Shown: piece after piece, positions 1 through 10,374 of the stretch
Numbering within the stretch: the stretch's first letter is position 1
Layout: each line of letters starts with the position of its first letter
Origin: Herbinix luporum
GTDB lineage: Bacteria; Bacillota; Clostridia; Lachnospirales; Lachnospiraceae
Assembly (NCBI RefSeq): GCF_900070325.1
Contig: NZ_LN879430.1
Coordinates: 484,501 to 548,500 of the forward strand
Length of the DNA stretch: 64,000 nucleotides
Direction: 5' to 3'
The notes under the pieces: generated by a model
Told to the model about the DNA's origin: nothing
The model's database searches: none
What the model saw: only the letters and a program-made list of their open reading frames with translations
Program-made: the position numbers and the translations under genes

Positions 1-1
1 C

Positions 2-694
2 GGATATAAATTATTTTTAAAAGATTTTTCAGCCTTTATAGGAGGTTTAAAGAAAGAAGCTTCAGAAAGACTTCTTTCAAGCTATGATAAAAGGCCTCTT
101 AAGCCAAAATCCTTAAATGAAGGATTTAAGGCAGCCATGCAGGTTCAATATGTGGCAAGAGCCGGTAATTATTTCAAAGCAGGCTACAAATACACCGGAG
201 CACTGAAGGTCCTTAGGATGATTTTAAGTTATGATTACCTGTGGAACAATGTAAGGGTTAAGGGCGGTGCCTATGGTTGTATGTGCAGCTTTTCCGGAGT
301 GGACGGAGATGTGTATTTTACCTCTTACCGTGATCCCAATCTTAAAGAGACTAACCAAGTGTATGAGGATATTCCAAAGTTTTTAGAAAGCTTTACAGCC
401 GATGAAAGGGATATAACTAAAAATATAATCGGTACCATCAGTACTCTTGATACTCCCTTAACTCCTCAGGCTAAAGGGTCTAGATCTCTTAGTATCTTGC
501 TTTCAGGCTTAACTTACGAGGATTTAAAAAGGGAAAGGGAAGAAATTATTAATGTAAGTCAGGATGATATAAGGGCTCTTTCCGGATTAATTCGGGCAGT
601 CCTTGATGAGGGCCATATCTGTGTTATCGGTAATGAAAGTAAAGTAGAAGAAAACAGGGATATGTTTAGCCAAGTAAAGAATCTTATGAAATGA
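2..694 (+). CDS. M16C family zinc peptidase, C-terminal part (5' end outside window)
   Basis: The frame is open from base 2, so this is the last ~230 residues of a longer protein whose start lies upstream. Family M16C (presequence-protease or insulinase-like) enzymes degrade peptides and run to roughly 970 residues. The fragment resembles their last, non-catalytic lobe: an RAGNYFKAGY stretch, then LWNNVRVKGGAYGC, the Arg/Gly-rich substrate-binding region of M16 C-terminal domains, then YRDPNL. The zinc motif HxxEH would lie in the missing part. The stop is 16 bases before era, so the two are probably co-transcribed. The family call rests on these motifs only, and the fragment says nothing about secretion. 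Confidence 0.8.
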   Translation, partial: GYKLFLKDFSAFIGGLKKEASERLLSSYDKRPLKPKSLNEGFKAAMQVQYVARAGNYFKAGYKYTGALKVLRMILSYDYLWNNVRVKGGAYGCMCSFSGVDGDVYFTSYRDPNLKETNQVYEDIPKFLESFTADERDITKNIIGTISTLDTPLTPQAKGSRSLSILLSGLTYEDLKREREEIINVSQDDIRALSGLIRAVLDEGHICVIGNESKVEENRDMFSQVKNLMK

Positions 695-710
695 ATAGAG
701 GATAAATTTT

Positions 711-1637
711 ATGTATGAGTATAAGAATAAATCTGGCTTTGTTACTATAATAGGCAGACCAAATGTAGGTAAATCTACTTTAATGAATAGGCTTATCGGG
801 CAAAAAATCGCCATAACATCAAATAAGCCCCAGACCACCAGAAATAAAATTCAGACTGTTTTTACAGATGAGCGGGGGCAGATTATATTTATTGACACAC
901 CGGGTATCCATAAGGCAAAGAATAAGCTGGGACAATACATGGTTAGTGTTGCAGAAAGAACTTTAAAGGAAGTGGATCTTGTTCTTTGGCTTGTGGAACC
1001 TACTACATTTATCGGTGCCGGTGAAAGACATATTGCAGAGCAGCTGACTAAGATAAAGACTCCTGTTATCTTAGTAATTAATAAGATAGATACGGTAAAT
1101 AAAAACGAAATCCTAACTTTTATTGCCACATATAAGGATATCTTGGATTTTGCTGAAATTATTCCCGTATCTGCCTTAAAAGGAGAGAATACCGAAGAGC
1201 TTATAAAGGTAATATTTAATTATCTTCCTTATGGTCCTATGTACTATGAGGAGGATACCTTAACCGACCAGCCTGAACGACAGATTGTAGCTGAGTTAAT
1301 AAGAGAGAAAGCACTTCGGCTTTTAAATGAAGAAATTCCCCATGGTATTGCCATAAGTATAGAGCAGATGAAAGAACGAAGAAATAATGATAATGAGAAT
1401 ATGGGAATTATAGATATCCATGCAAATATTATATGCGAAAAAGATAGCCATAAAGGTATTATAATTGGCAAGGGCGGGGGAATGTTAAAAAAGATTGGCA
1501 CCCAGGCACGAATGGAAATTGAAAATCTATTAGATTGTAAGGTAAATCTTCAGCTTTGGGTCAAAGTGAAAAAGGATTGGCGAGATAATGATTTCTTACT
1601 GAAAAATTATGGATTTGTAGACAAAGAGATAGAGTAA
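711..1637 (+). CDS. era: GTPase Era
   Basis: Era is a GTPase that binds the 3' end of 16S rRNA and assists 30S maturation at the membrane. All GTPase motifs are present: P-loop GRPNVGKST (residues 15-23), DTPG (62-65), NKID (124-127) and SAL. The C-terminal KH RNA-binding domain shows IIIGKGGGMLKKIG near residues 249-262. At 308 residues it has normal family length. A GAGGAT ribosome site precedes the ATG. It sits before a YqzL-like gene and recO, as in many Firmicutes. Confidence 0.97.
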   Translation: MYEYKNKSGFVTIIGRPNVGKSTLMNRLIGQKIAITSNKPQTTRNKIQTVFTDERGQIIFIDTPGIHKAKNKLGQYMVSVAERTLKEVDLVLWLVEPTTFIGAGERHIAEQLTKIKTPVILVINKIDTVNKNEILTFIATYKDILDFAEIIPVSALKGENTEELIKVIFNYLPYGPMYYEEDTLTDQPERQIVAELIREKALRLLNEEIPHGIAISIEQMKERRNNDNENMGIIDIHANIICEKDSHKGIIIGKGGGMLKKIGTQARMEIENLLDCKVNLQLWVKVKKDWRDNDFLLKNYGFVDKEIE

Positions 1638-1802
1638 GTTGTATGATTTGTCAAGTATAAATATAAAAAAACAAATGGGATATTCTAACCAGTTTAGATA
1701 AGAGACTAGATGGGTAACATAAAAATATAAAGATGAAATTTATTTCTATCTTTAGCTCATCTTGTATGATTGAACATATTATCATGGTTAGGGGGCTCAT
1801 TT

Positions 1803-1997
1803 ATGAAAAGATATAATTATTGGAAGAATTTTGTCAAAACCGGGAAAATTGACGATTATCTAAATTACATTGCATGTACAAGGGAAGAAAGTATGGAGGA
1901 GTATGACCAGGTTATGAGCAGAAAAGAAGAAGGTGGTTTTCGTGCCGGAGTCGATTTTAGTGACGGGGATGGTACTATCAGCCATGCCGGTTGGTGA
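1803..1997 (+). CDS. YqzL-like small protein
   Basis: A 64-residue protein starting at ATG 1803, ten bases after AGGGGG. An upstream in-frame TTG at 1770 has no good ribosome site. The N-terminal half reads YWKNFVKTGKIDDYLNY, matching the W-x2-F-x2-TG-x-ID-x-YL-x-Y pattern of the short YqzL family that is often encoded between era and recO. The acidic remainder is longer than the usual ~45-50 residues. Its last ~55 bases overlap recO in another frame, so the two are probably translationally coupled. Function of the family is unknown to me. Confidence 0.65.
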   Translation: MKRYNYWKNFVKTGKIDDYLNYIACTREESMEEYDQVMSRKEEGGFRAGVDFSDGDGTISHAGW

Positions 1998-2682
1998 TTA
2001 TGACAAACGTTTGGTTCTTTTAACTAAAGAATTAGGAAAGATATCTGCATTTGCCAAAGGCGCTAGAAGACCAAATAGCGCCTTATTGGCATGTAGTCAG
2101 CCTTTTTCCTTCGGTGAGTTTTCACTTTATGCAGGCAGGACATCCTATAGTATCCGTTCTGCAGATATTTCAAGTTATTTTTCAGAACTTAGATCGGATG
2201 TGGAAAGTGTTTATTATGGAATGTATTTTTGTGAGTTTTCAGAATATATTACCAAGGAAAATAACGATGAAAAAGAGATACTAAAGCTTTTGTATCAAAC
2301 CCTTCGGGCTGTGGCCAAAAAAACAATTGAACTAGCCCTAATCCGACTGATATTTGAAATTAAAATAATGGCCCTAAGCGGACTGGCACCTCAGGTGTTT
2401 GAATGTGTAAAGTGTCAAAAAAACTCAGAGGAATATAGATTCTCTGTGGAAAGCGGAGGATTATTGTGCAAGGAATGTAGAGCTTATGATAAAAAAGCCA
2501 TTCTTTTAAGTACTTCTTCCGTATATACTTTGCAGTACATAATATCAAGAGATGTAGAGAGGCTTTTTAATTTTAGGGTAAGCGGACAAGTACTTAAAGA
2601 ACTGAAAGCTTGTGCAAGAAGCTATTTGAAACATTATTTAAATCATGAATTTAAATCCACTGAATTACTTGGCTCTTTGTAA
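1942..2682 (+). CDS. recO: DNA repair protein RecO
   Basis: RecO helps load RecA on SSB-coated single strands in RecFOR repair. The N-terminal OB-fold reads VTGMVLSAMPVGDYDKR, then LLTKELGKISAFAKGAR, both typical. A four-cysteine zinc site is formed by CVKC and, about 25 residues on, CKEC. I chose GTG 1942 (product starts MPESILVTGM) because AAGAAGAAGG ends 8 bases upstream. GTG 1933 is also in frame but overlaps that ribosome site. The gene overlaps the end of the YqzL-like gene. About 246 residues, normal length. Confidence 0.93.
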   Translation: MPESILVTGMVLSAMPVGDYDKRLVLLTKELGKISAFAKGARRPNSALLACSQPFSFGEFSLYAGRTSYSIRSADISSYFSELRSDVESVYYGMYFCEFSEYITKENNDEKEILKLLYQTLRAVAKKTIELALIRLIFEIKIMALSGLAPQVFECVKCQKNSEEYRFSVESGGLLCKECRAYDKKAILLSTSSVYTLQYIISRDVERLFNFRVSGQVLKELKACARSYLKHYLNHEFKSTELLGSL

Positions 2683-2775
2683 TATGTAATTAGCTTTATA
2701 GATTTATAAATATAGTTGAAATTATTTTCCTTTAAGGTTACAATTATATGAATTAATATGCGATGGAGGTATGAT

Positions 2776-3375
2776 ATGAAAAAAGCACTTCTTAGTACTA
2801 TAATACTGCTTAGTTTTATAGTTTTAGTAGGCTGTAAAAAGAAAGAATTCTTATTGACTTCTGATGACGTAAGTGCCAATACACTTTTGATGAAACGAGA
2901 CGGTAGTTTATTAGTTGCAACTATAGAAGACTTTAGTAAAGAATATTATAATCTATCGGAGCTTAATGATTTTGTAACTGGTGAAATTAATGCTTATAAC
3001 AAAAAGGTTGGAAGTGATGAAATATCTATAGAGGAACTTGAAATAAAAAACGGTAAGGCGATTATGATTCTTAGATACTCTAAGATGGAACATTACAGTG
3101 AATTTAATAAAGTTCCTGCAGCATATTATGGTACTGATTTAAAAGAGGTCGATCTAGAACTTCCGTCGCAGTATATAAAAGCGGGAAAAGATAAGGTAGT
3201 TGATATGGAAACTGCCATGAAAAATAGTAAAAATAAGGTATTGGTTGTCTACGAGCCCTATGATATTATAGTTGAAGGAGATGTCAAATTCTATAGTGAC
3301 AATGCAACACTTATAGAAGATAATAAGGTACAAAGTATAGGCGAGGAAGCAACTGTAGTAATATTTAGGCCGTAG
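2776..3375 (+). CDS. Small lipoprotein of unknown function
   Basis: A 199-residue predicted lipoprotein. The start is ATG 2776 after ATGGAGG; an earlier in-frame ATG at 2758 would put extra charged residues before the signal. The signal peptide is MKK plus a hydrophobic stretch ending in the lipobox LVGC, with Cys20 as lipidation site. The mature part is hydrophilic, rich in Lys, Glu and Asp, with no catalytic motif I recognise. It is likely anchored to the outer face of the membrane. It lies alone between recO and glyS, 68 bases before glyS, and could be co-transcribed with it. Confidence 0.75.
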   Translation: MKKALLSTIILLSFIVLVGCKKKEFLLTSDDVSANTLLMKRDGSLLVATIEDFSKEYYNLSELNDFVTGEINAYNKKVGSDEISIEELEIKNGKAIMILRYSKMEHYSEFNKVPAAYYGTDLKEVDLELPSQYIKAGKDKVVDMETAMKNSKNKVLVVYEPYDIIVEGDVKFYSDNATLIEDNKVQSIGEEATVVIFRP

Positions 3376-3442
3376 TAAAATCATAACCTTATTATGACAT
3401 ATTTTATTAAGCAAAAATAAATGGATATGTGAGGATGAATTT

Positions 3443-4831
3443 ATGGAAAAAACAATGGACAAAATTGTAGCTTTAGCAAAAGCAAGGGGTTTTGTATATC
3501 CAGGTTCAGAGATATACGGTGGTTTAGCTAATACTTGGGATTATGGTAACTTAGGTGTAGAACTTAAGAATAATGTAAAGCGGGCTTGGTGGCAGAAATT
3601 TATCCAAGAAAATCCCTACAATGTAGGTATAGATAGTGCCATACTTATGAATACTCAGACTTGGGTTGCCTCCGGTCATCTTAAGGGTTTTTCAGATCCT
3701 TTGATGGATTGTAAAGAATGTCATGAACGTTTTCGTGCAGATAAACTTATCGAAGACTATGTCAAAGACCAGGGTATTACTTTAGACAGTTCTATTGACG
3801 GCTGGTCTTTTGAGGAAATGAAAAAATTTATTGACGATAATAACATTGCCTGTCCTACCTGTAAAAAACATAATTTCACAGATATTCGTAAGTTTAATCT
3901 GATGTTTAAGACCCATCAAGGGGTTACGGAGGATTCCAAAAACGAAGTATACTTAAGGCCTGAGACGGCTCAGGGTATATTTGTAAACTTTAAAAATGTA
4001 CAAAGAACTTCCCGTAAGAAAATACCCTTTGGTATAGGTCAAATTGGTAAATCCTTTAGAAATGAAATAACACCGGGTAACTTTATATTCCGAACCAGAG
4101 AATTTGAGCAAATGGAGTTACAATTCTTCTGTGAGCCGGATACAGATTTAGAATGGTTTGCTTATTGGAAGCAGTTCTGCATAGATTGGCTTAAGAAATT
4201 AGGTCTTAAGGAGGAAGAGCTTAGAGTAAGGGATCATGATCCAAAGGAGCTTGCCTTCTATAGTAAAGCAACAACCGATATAGAATTTTTATTCCCCTTC
4301 GGTTGGGGTGAACTATGGGGTATTGCAGACCGTACTGACTATGACTTAACTCAACATCAAAATCACTCAAATGTAGATATGAGTTACTATGATGATGAAA
4401 AGAAGAAAAAGTATATTCCTTATGTAATAGAACCTTCCGTTGGTGTAGATCGTGTTACTTTAGCCTTCTTATGCTCTGCTTATGATGAAGAAGAACTGGC
4501 AGACGGTGATAAAAGAACAGTACTTCATTTCCATCCTGCTCTTGCACCGGTAAAAATCGGAGTTCTTCCTTTATCCAAGAAATTAGCTGAACCTGCAGAA
4601 AAAATTTATATGGAACTTTGCAAATATTATAATTGCGAATATGATGACAGAGGTAATATAGGAAAACGCTATCGTAGACAGGACGAAATAGGTACTCCTT
4701 ACTGTATTACTTATGATTTTGATTCGGAAACAGATAACTCTGTTACTGTCCGTGACAGAGATACTATGGAACAGGTTAGGATTAAGATAGATGATTTAAA
4801 AGCTTATTTTGAGGATAAGTTTAGATTTTAG
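3443..4831 (+). CDS. glyS: Glycine--tRNA ligase, dimeric class II type
   Basis: This enzyme charges tRNA-Gly. The 462-residue single-chain form is the alpha2 type found in many Firmicutes, unlike the alpha2beta2 enzyme of enterics. Visible signatures are [20 protein letters not shown] near the N-terminus, the zinc-type cysteines CKEC and CPTC, the class II motif 2 region [13 protein letters not shown] followed by RTREFEQME, and EPSVGVDR with the C-terminal anticodon domain. There is only a short untranslated leader and no T-box was seen. No partner beta-subunit gene is nearby, as expected for this type. Confidence 0.96.
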   Translation: MEKTMDKIVALAKARGFVYPGSEIYGGLANTWDYGNLGVELKNNVKRAWWQKFIQENPYNVGIDSAILMNTQTWVASGHLKGFSDPLMDCKECHERFRADKLIEDYVKDQGITLDSSIDGWSFEEMKKFIDDNNIACPTCKKHNFTDIRKFNLMFKTHQGVTEDSKNEVYLRPETAQGIFVNFKNVQRTSRKKIPFGIGQIGKSFRNEITPGNFIFRTREFEQMELQFFCEPDTDLEWFAYWKQFCIDWLKKLGLKEEELRVRDHDPKELAFYSKATTDIEFLFPFGWGELWGIADRTDYDLTQHQNHSNVDMSYYDDEKKKKYIPYVIEPSVGVDRVTLAFLCSAYDEEELADGDKRTVLHFHPALAPVKIGVLPLSKKLAEPAEKIYMELCKYYNCEYDDRGNIGKRYRRQDEIGTPYCITYDFDSETDNSVTVRDRDTMEQVRIKIDDLKAYFEDKFRF

Positions 4832-5009
4832 AAAAAGTGCTTCCCTTATTTGGTAGAACTGTGATATAATGCTTGATGGTGACTATAAAAATCTATGTGA
4901 AATATTGCTAAAGTTTTACCTGTAACAAGCAGATCCGATGTCATAATGATTTAAGTTATTGACAAACGGATTGAAAATACAAAAATATTATTAGGAGGGC
5001 TTATACAAT

Positions 5010-7631
5010 ATGACTAAATGGGTTTATTTGTTTAAAGAAGGCAAAGCCGACATGAGAAACCTTCTTGGTGGAAAAGGCGCCAACTTAGCAGAAATGACCA
5101 ATTTGGGACTTCCCATTCCCCAAGGATTTACTGTAACCACCGAAGCTTGTACAGATTATTACAATAACGGTAAAAAAATCAGAGAAGAAATTAAGGATCA
5201 GATCTTTGAAGCTCTAGGCAAGCTTGAAGAAGAGCAGGGCAAGAAATTCGGTGATTCAGAGAATCCTTTACTGGTTTCAGTTCGCTCCGGTGCAAGAGCT
5301 TCCATGCCCGGTATGATGGATACCATCCTTAACCTTGGCTTAAATGATGTAGTTGTTGAAGGTTTTGCAAAAAAGACTAATAATCCGAGATTTGCTTATG
5401 ACTCTTACAGAAGATTCATACAGATGTTCTCAGATGTTGTTATGGAAGTACCTAAAGCAAAATTTGACGAAATTTTTGAAGCTATTAAAGAAAAGAAGGG
5501 CGTTCATTTTGACAGTGAACTGGACGCTGAAGATTTAAAAGAAGCTGTTACTAAGTTTAAAGCATTATATAAAGAAGAAAAAGGAACTGAATTCCCTCAG
5601 GATCCTAAGGAACAGTTAATCGAGGCTGTTACCGCAGTATTCCGTTCCTGGGATAATCCTCGTGCTATCTACTATAGAAGAATGAATGATATCCCCGGTG
5701 ATTGGGGTACAGCTGTTAACGTTCAGGCCATGGTATTTGGTAACCTTGGTGAAACATCCGGTACCGGTGTTGCATTTACCCGTAATCCTTCTACCGGTGA
5801 GGCTAAAATTTATGGTGAGTATCTGATTAATGCACAGGGTGAGGACGTTGTTGCCGGTATCAGAACACCTAATCCTATCAGCCAATTAGAAGAGGATATG
5901 CCTGAAGTATATCAAGAGTTTATGAGAATAGCTCATCTTCTTGAAGACCACTACAAAGATATGCAGGATATGGAGTTTACCATTGAGGATAAAAAACTCT
6001 ACTTCTTACAGACCCGTAGCGGTAAGAGAACTGCTCATGCTGCATTACAGATAGCTTGTGATTTAGTTGACGAAGGAAAGATTACAAAAGAAGAAGCTAT
6101 CCAAAGAATAGATGCTAAATCTTTAGATCAATTATTACATCCAGGATTTGATGAGGCTGCCTTAAAAGAGGCTAAAGTAATAGGTAGTGCCCTTCCTGCA
6201 TCTCCCGGTGCGGCAGCAGGTAGAGTATACTTTACAGCTCAGGATGCAAAAGAACATAGTGATAAGGGCGAAAGAGTTATTCTTGTTCGTCTTGAGACTT
6301 CACCGGAAGATATTGAAGGTATGCATGCATCACAGGGTATCCTTACCGTTCGTGGTGGAATGACATCCCATGCAGCTGTTGTAGCCCGTGGTATGGGAAC
6401 AGCTTGTGTATCCGGTTGTGGTGACATAGTTATTAATGAAGAAGGTAAATACTTTACCTTAGGTGGACATACAATTAAAGAAGGAGATTATATCTCCCTT
6501 GACGGTTCTACAGGTAATATCTATCTTGGAGATATTCCTACAGTAGAAGCTGAAATCAGCGGTAATTTCGAAAGAATTATGAAATGGGCTGATGAAATAA
6601 GAACATTAAAAGTAAGAACCAATGCTGATAGCCCTGCAGATGCAGCTAATGCTATTAAGTTCGGAGCTGAGGGTATTGGACTTTGCCGTACAGAGCATAT
6701 GTTCTTTGAGGCTGACAGAATTCCTAAGATCAGAAAGATGATCCTTAGTAAGACTGTAGAAGCTAGAGAAGCAGCTTTAAATGAACTGATCCCTTATCAG
6801 AAAGGTGACTTTAAGGCTCTTTATGAGGTTATGGAAGGAAGACCGGTTACTATCCGTTTCTTAGATCCTCCTCTACATGAGTTTGTTCCTACAGAAGAGG
6901 CTGATATCGCAGCATTAGCTAAAGATATGGGTCTGTCTGTTGAGGAAGTTAAGGCAACTTGCGAATCCTTACATGAGTTCAACCCTATGATGGGTCATAG
7001 AGGATGTCGTCTTGCAGTTACTTATCCTGAAATTGCAAGAATGCAGACAAGAGCTGTTATGGAAGCTGCTATCGAAGTTAAGAATGAAAAAGGCTACGAC
7101 ATTGTACCTGAAATAATGATACCTTTAGTAGGTGAAAAGAGAGAGCTTCAATATGTTAAAGAAGTTGTAGTAGAAACTGCAGAAGCAGTTAAGAAGGAAA
7201 TGGGCTCCGATATCCAGTACCATGTAGGAACCATGATTGAGATTCCTCGTGCTGCACTTCTTGCAGATGAAATTGCAGAGGAAGCTGACTTCTTCTCCTT
7301 CGGAACTAATGACCTGACACAGATGACCTTTGGTTTCTCCCGTGATGATGCAGGTAAGTTCTTAGAAGAATACTACAAGACCAAGATTTACGAGTCTGAT
7401 CCATTTGCTAGACTTGACCAAAATGGTGTAGGACAATTAGTGCAGATGGCTGCCGAAAAGGGCCGTTCTACTAAGCCTAACTTAAAGCTTGGTATCTGTG
7501 GTGAGCATGGTGGAGATCCTTCTACGATCGAGTTTTGCCATAAGGTTGGTCTAGATTATGTATCTTGTTCACCATTTAGAGTACCTATCGCAAGACTTGC
7601 AGCAGCTCAGGCAGTACTTAATCAAAAGTAG
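5010..7631 (+). CDS. ppdK: Pyruvate, phosphate dikinase
   Basis: PPDK interconverts pyruvate, ATP and phosphate with PEP, AMP and pyrophosphate, and is common in anaerobes with PPi-based glycolysis. At 873 residues it has family length. The N-terminal nucleotide-binding domain begins VYLFKEGKADMRNLLGGKGANLAEM. The swivelling phosphohistidine domain shows GGMTSHAAVVARGMG. The C-terminal PEP/pyruvate TIM barrel contains RTEHMF, SFGTNDLTQ and GICGEHGGDP. The ribosome site is AGGAGGG. The 178-base leader has a TATAAT at 4865-4870 but no convincing -35. A strong bidirectional terminator follows. Confidence 0.97.
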   Translation: MTKWVYLFKEGKADMRNLLGGKGANLAEMTNLGLPIPQGFTVTTEACTDYYNNGKKIREEIKDQIFEALGKLEEEQGKKFGDSENPLLVSVRSGARASMPGMMDTILNLGLNDVVVEGFAKKTNNPRFAYDSYRRFIQMFSDVVMEVPKAKFDEIFEAIKEKKGVHFDSELDAEDLKEAVTKFKALYKEEKGTEFPQDPKEQLIEAVTAVFRSWDNPRAIYYRRMNDIPGDWGTAVNVQAMVFGNLGETSGTGVAFTRNPSTGEAKIYGEYLINAQGEDVVAGIRTPNPISQLEEDMPEVYQEFMRIAHLLEDHYKDMQDMEFTIEDKKLYFLQTRSGKRTAHAALQIACDLVDEGKITKEEAIQRIDAKSLDQLLHPGFDEAALKEAKVIGSALPASPGAAAGRVYFTAQDAKEHSDKGERVILVRLETSPEDIEGMHASQGILTVRGGMTSHAAVVARGMGTACVSGCGDIVINEEGKYFTLGGHTIKEGDYISLDGSTGNIYLGDIPTVEAEISGNFERIMKWADEIRTLKVRTNADSPADAANAIKFGAEGIGLCRTEHMFFEADRIPKIRKMILSKTVEAREAALNELIPYQKGDFKALYEVMEGRPVTIRFLDPPLHEFVPTEEADIAALAKDMGLSVEEVKATCESLHEFNPMMGHRGCRLAVTYPEIARMQTRAVMEAAIEVKNEKGYDIVPEIMIPLVGEKRELQYVKEVVVETAEAVKKEMGSDIQYHVGTMIEIPRAALLADEIAEEADFFSFGTNDLTQMTFGFSRDDAGKFLEEYYKTKIYESDPFARLDQNGVGQLVQMAAEKGRSTKPNLKLGICGEHGGDPSTIEFCHKVGLDYVSCSPFRVPIARLAAAQAVLNQK

Positions 7632-7692
7632 ACCAAGGCAAACTGATTTAAAATAGGATAGTTTTGAGATAATTAAGATATCATTTTATTAA

Positions 7693-7740
7693 AATAATAG
7701 AGTAGGATTCTTGTAGAATCCTACTCTATTATTGTTTTTA
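7693..7740. terminator. Bidirectional terminator between ppdK and the bacteriocin locus
   Basis: A perfect 18-base inverted repeat (7693-7710 and 7716-7733) with a 5-base loop, AT-rich at the base and followed by GTTTTTA. On the other strand the stem is followed by TTTTAAT. It can end ppdK on the plus strand and the convergent ABC ATPase gene on the minus strand. Confidence 0.85.
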
Positions 7741-7808
7741 ATGGAATTAAATGTTTACAGATAATAATTGTAAATAGATAGGAGTAAATCTGATACCCTA
7801 TTTTATCT

Positions 7809-8435
7809 TTATAAATTTATAATTCTTGAGCAATTTTTAAAAAGGTTTTCATCATGGCTTACCATGATAATTGTTTTTCCTTCACTATGAAATTTCTCCA
7901 GTAGCTTTATTATAATCAATGCATTCTTTCTATCTAAGCTACCAGTTGGCTCATCAGCTAAAATTATATCTGATTCTTGCAAAATCAATCTTGCAACTGA
8001 TACCCTTTGTTGTTCGCCACCTGATAGTTGATAAATTTTTTTGTTGATTACATCTTTTAGACCGACCTTCTCTAAAGCTTGCTGTATAAGAATCATTTTT
8101 TCTTTTTTAGAAGATTTTTTTAATACTATTTTTAAATTATCATATACTGATAAATCATCTATTAATGCAAAGTTTTGAAATAAATATCCGATCCTATTTC
8201 TCAATAATTTCTGTACTTTTTTAGTGTCATTACTACTAATACATTTTTCTTCAAAAAATATATTACCTTCGCAATCTTCTAATAAACCAATAATATTTAG
8301 TAAAGTAGATTTTCCTTTTCCACTTTCACCTTTAATACCAATAAATTCACCCTTTTCAACTTCTAAATTGAAATTACTTAAAACAACTTGTTTTCCATAT
8401 TTTTTACTAATATTATTAAGTCTTATTAAACTCAT
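7809..8435 (-). CDS. ABC transporter ATP-binding protein, bacteriocin-export type
   Basis: A 208-residue ABC ATPase of the MacB/LolD-like class. It has Walker A GESGKGKST (residues 36-44), a Q-loop in LFQNFAL, signature LSGGEQQRV, Walker B IILADEPTG and the switch His in VSHD. The start ATG lies 8 bases after AGGAG and 18 bases from the end of the upstream permease gene, so the two form an operon. By position next to a DUF1430-type membrane protein and a secreted small peptide it fits the transporter of lactococcin-972-type loci, thought to give export and/or immunity. That role is inferred from context; the ATPase itself is generic. Confidence 0.88.
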   Translation of the reverse strand: MSLIRLNNISKKYGKQVVLSNFNLEVEKGEFIGIKGESGKGKSTLLNIIGLLEDCEGNIFFEEKCISSNDTKKVQKLLRNRIGYLFQNFALIDDLSVYDNLKIVLKKSSKKEKMILIQQALEKVGLKDVINKKIYQLSGGEQQRVSVARLILQESDIILADEPTGSLDRKNALIIIKLLEKFHSEGKTIIMVSHDENLFKNCSRIINL

Positions 8436-8453
8436 TACTTATCAACTCCTATA

Positions 8454-10337
8454 CTACTCACCTTTGAGTGCTAAAATTACTTTATGTTTCATGTAACTAG
8501 AGATCATATAATGATAAATAAAATATTCTAAAATTACTAATACTAAAAATATAATGTTTACATATAAGGCAGCAGTAATAGTAATAAGAAAATTTAAAAC
8601 TAAGAAATTGGTTAAGGTTTTTATAGGAAGTTTTCCTATTAATTTATGTACTGAAAATTCTTTCTTTTTTAACTCCAAATAGATAATACATATAGAAATT
8701 ATGCACAAAATATATGAAACAAAGTTTATTATAAATTTAAAAAGGGATTCACAAATATCTAATTGCTTATTGGCTTTAAAAATATTATAGCTCATACTCA
8801 TTGGCTCAATTGCAAAACTTCCTTTGTCTATATTAAGTTTTTCTAATTCACTTTGTAATATTTTTGCGCCATTTTCATTATAAAGAACTTCGCCGTTATT
8901 TAAATATAATATTTTTTGTGTTTCATATAAACAAAATACCGAATCATATACATAGCATCCAGCAACTAAGATATCATCTACTACTTGTCCATCTTTTATA
9001 TAAATTATTTGATCAATTTCTTCAGCTCCATAATTATTCATAATATCGGAAATGCTATTTTTAAAATGTTCGGGGACTAGATAGACATTAGAATTTCCAC
9101 TTATGTCTTCTGGTTTAAGGATTTTTCCATGTTCATTACATATTTTTACGAAATTCAACATATTAATAGACATTTCTGTATATATGCAATTATCAACATC
9201 TCGTAATTTTTTATCTTTTTTAAATTTCTTTAATTTATTAATATTAAGTAGATTATCAGGTGAAGCATAATTATAAATATCATCATCGTTTATTTGACTA
9301 ATCACCTTCTCTACTTTATCCCATACAGTTTGTTCTGGTGTTGAGGACGTCCTTATACTATAGAAATTATAATTTAACAATTTACTAACGGACTCATTGG
9401 TAGCATTATAGTTAGCGATATTTTGAATAGTATTGCTTATTGAAGCTACAAATAAAAAGGTTACCATAATTTTGAAAATTAACAATGAACCAAATAATAT
9501 ACGATTATTCTTTTTGTTTTTTATTGCACTTACTCTATCTATATGCATAATTAGAAAGGTTCCGACTATTGTAGATAATATAAATATAGCAAGTAAAAAC
9601 AAATCTACCATAATAACTATCTTAACAAACTCATCTATTTTACTTAAATCAGAATATATTACATATATTCCAAAAGGAATAAGTAAAATTAAGCTCCAAC
9701 TATATAATTGTAGCATCATGGTCACTAATAATTTAAATGATATTTTTCTATTATTCCAACCACATAATTTTAATATGCCTATTTCTTTTAATCGTGAGAC
9801 ATAATAAGTGGATATACACAAAATTAACAAAATTGTAAGTGAAGAAAAGAATGCCAAATTTAATGATGAAAAAAGCATACCCAATTCCAAACGTACTGGC
9901 TTATCTACATCAATTGTGACAGTATAACCAAGTTTTTCAATTAAAGAATTTACTTTGTTAATTTTTTCGTATTGTTCTTCTTGAATTGTAAAATATTTAA
10001 TTTCTCTTTGGTCATTTTGACTTAAAACCGAGTATATTACCTTTTCATTAGGAAATACACTGTTTTTTTTCCCTAACTTCATATTGATATCAGGATTAAT
10101 CAAAACAACATCTATTTCTACATGACCAAAACTAATTTCTTTATATTCCCTTAACTGAATTGTGACATCTGCTTTTTTTGCAATATTATCCAATTTTTGA
10201 TTTGAGATATATTTGTCTAATGAAAAATCATATATTGGAGAATTGCTATCGTAATGCATTTTATCAACAACCAAAAGAAAAAAGAATATAGAAAAAAGTG
10301 ATACTAATAAACCAATTCCTTTAAAAATTTTTTTCAT
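8454..10337 (-). CDS. Bacteriocin-associated integral membrane protein (DUF1430-like)
   Basis: A 627-residue membrane protein with an N-terminal TM segment (about residues 5-24), a large extracytoplasmic loop, several TM segments at roughly 155-310, another big loop, and TM segments again from ~540 to 615. The stretch EIGILKLCGWNNRKIS resembles the cytoplasmic coupling segment of FtsX/MacB-like permeases and of the bacteriocin-associated immunity membrane family that carries DUF1430. It should pair with the downstream ATPase. The start ATG follows AAGAGGT. The protein is rich in Ile, Lys and Asn and the DNA is more AT-rich than flanking ppdK and galK, suggesting transfer. Substrate is inferred from the adjacent peptide gene. 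Confidence 0.78.
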   Translation of the reverse strand: MKKIFKGIGLLVSLFSIFFFLLVVDKMHYDSNSPIYDFSLDKYISNQKLDNIAKKADVTIQLREYKEISFGHVEIDVVLINPDINMKLGKKNSVFPNEKVIYSVLSQNDQREIKYFTIQEEQYEKINKVNSLIEKLGYTVTIDVDKPVRLELGMLFSSLNLAFFSSLTILLILCISTYYVSRLKEIGILKLCGWNNRKISFKLLVTMMLQLYSWSLILLIPFGIYVIYSDLSKIDEFVKIVIMVDLFLLAIFILSTIVGTFLIMHIDRVSAIKNKKNNRILFGSLLIFKIMVTFLFVASISNTIQNIANYNATNESVSKLLNYNFYSIRTSSTPEQTVWDKVEKVISQINDDDIYNYASPDNLLNINKLKKFKKDKKLRDVDNCIYTEMSINMLNFVKICNEHGKILKPEDISGNSNVYLVPEHFKNSISDIMNNYGAEEIDQIIYIKDGQVVDDILVAGCYVYDSVFCLYETQKILYLNNGEVLYNENGAKILQSELEKLNIDKGSFAIEPMSMSYNIFKANKQLDICESLFKFIINFVSYILCIISICIIYLELKKKEFSVHKLIGKLPIKTLTNFLVLNFLITITAALYVNIIFLVLVILEYFIYHYMISSYMKHKVILALKGE

Positions 10338-10374
10338 TTAAATTAACCTCTTTAAGAATAGTTTTGTTATGTAT

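Noticed and set aside
3376-3442. Possible T-box leader before glyS
   Set aside because: The leader is only 67 bases with no T-box motif or specifier stem. Leaders of hisS and aspS were also checked and show none.
4959-4985. TTGACA before ppdK as a promoter
   Set aside because: No -10 hexamer lies 16-18 bases downstream; the nearest TATTAT is about 21 bases away.
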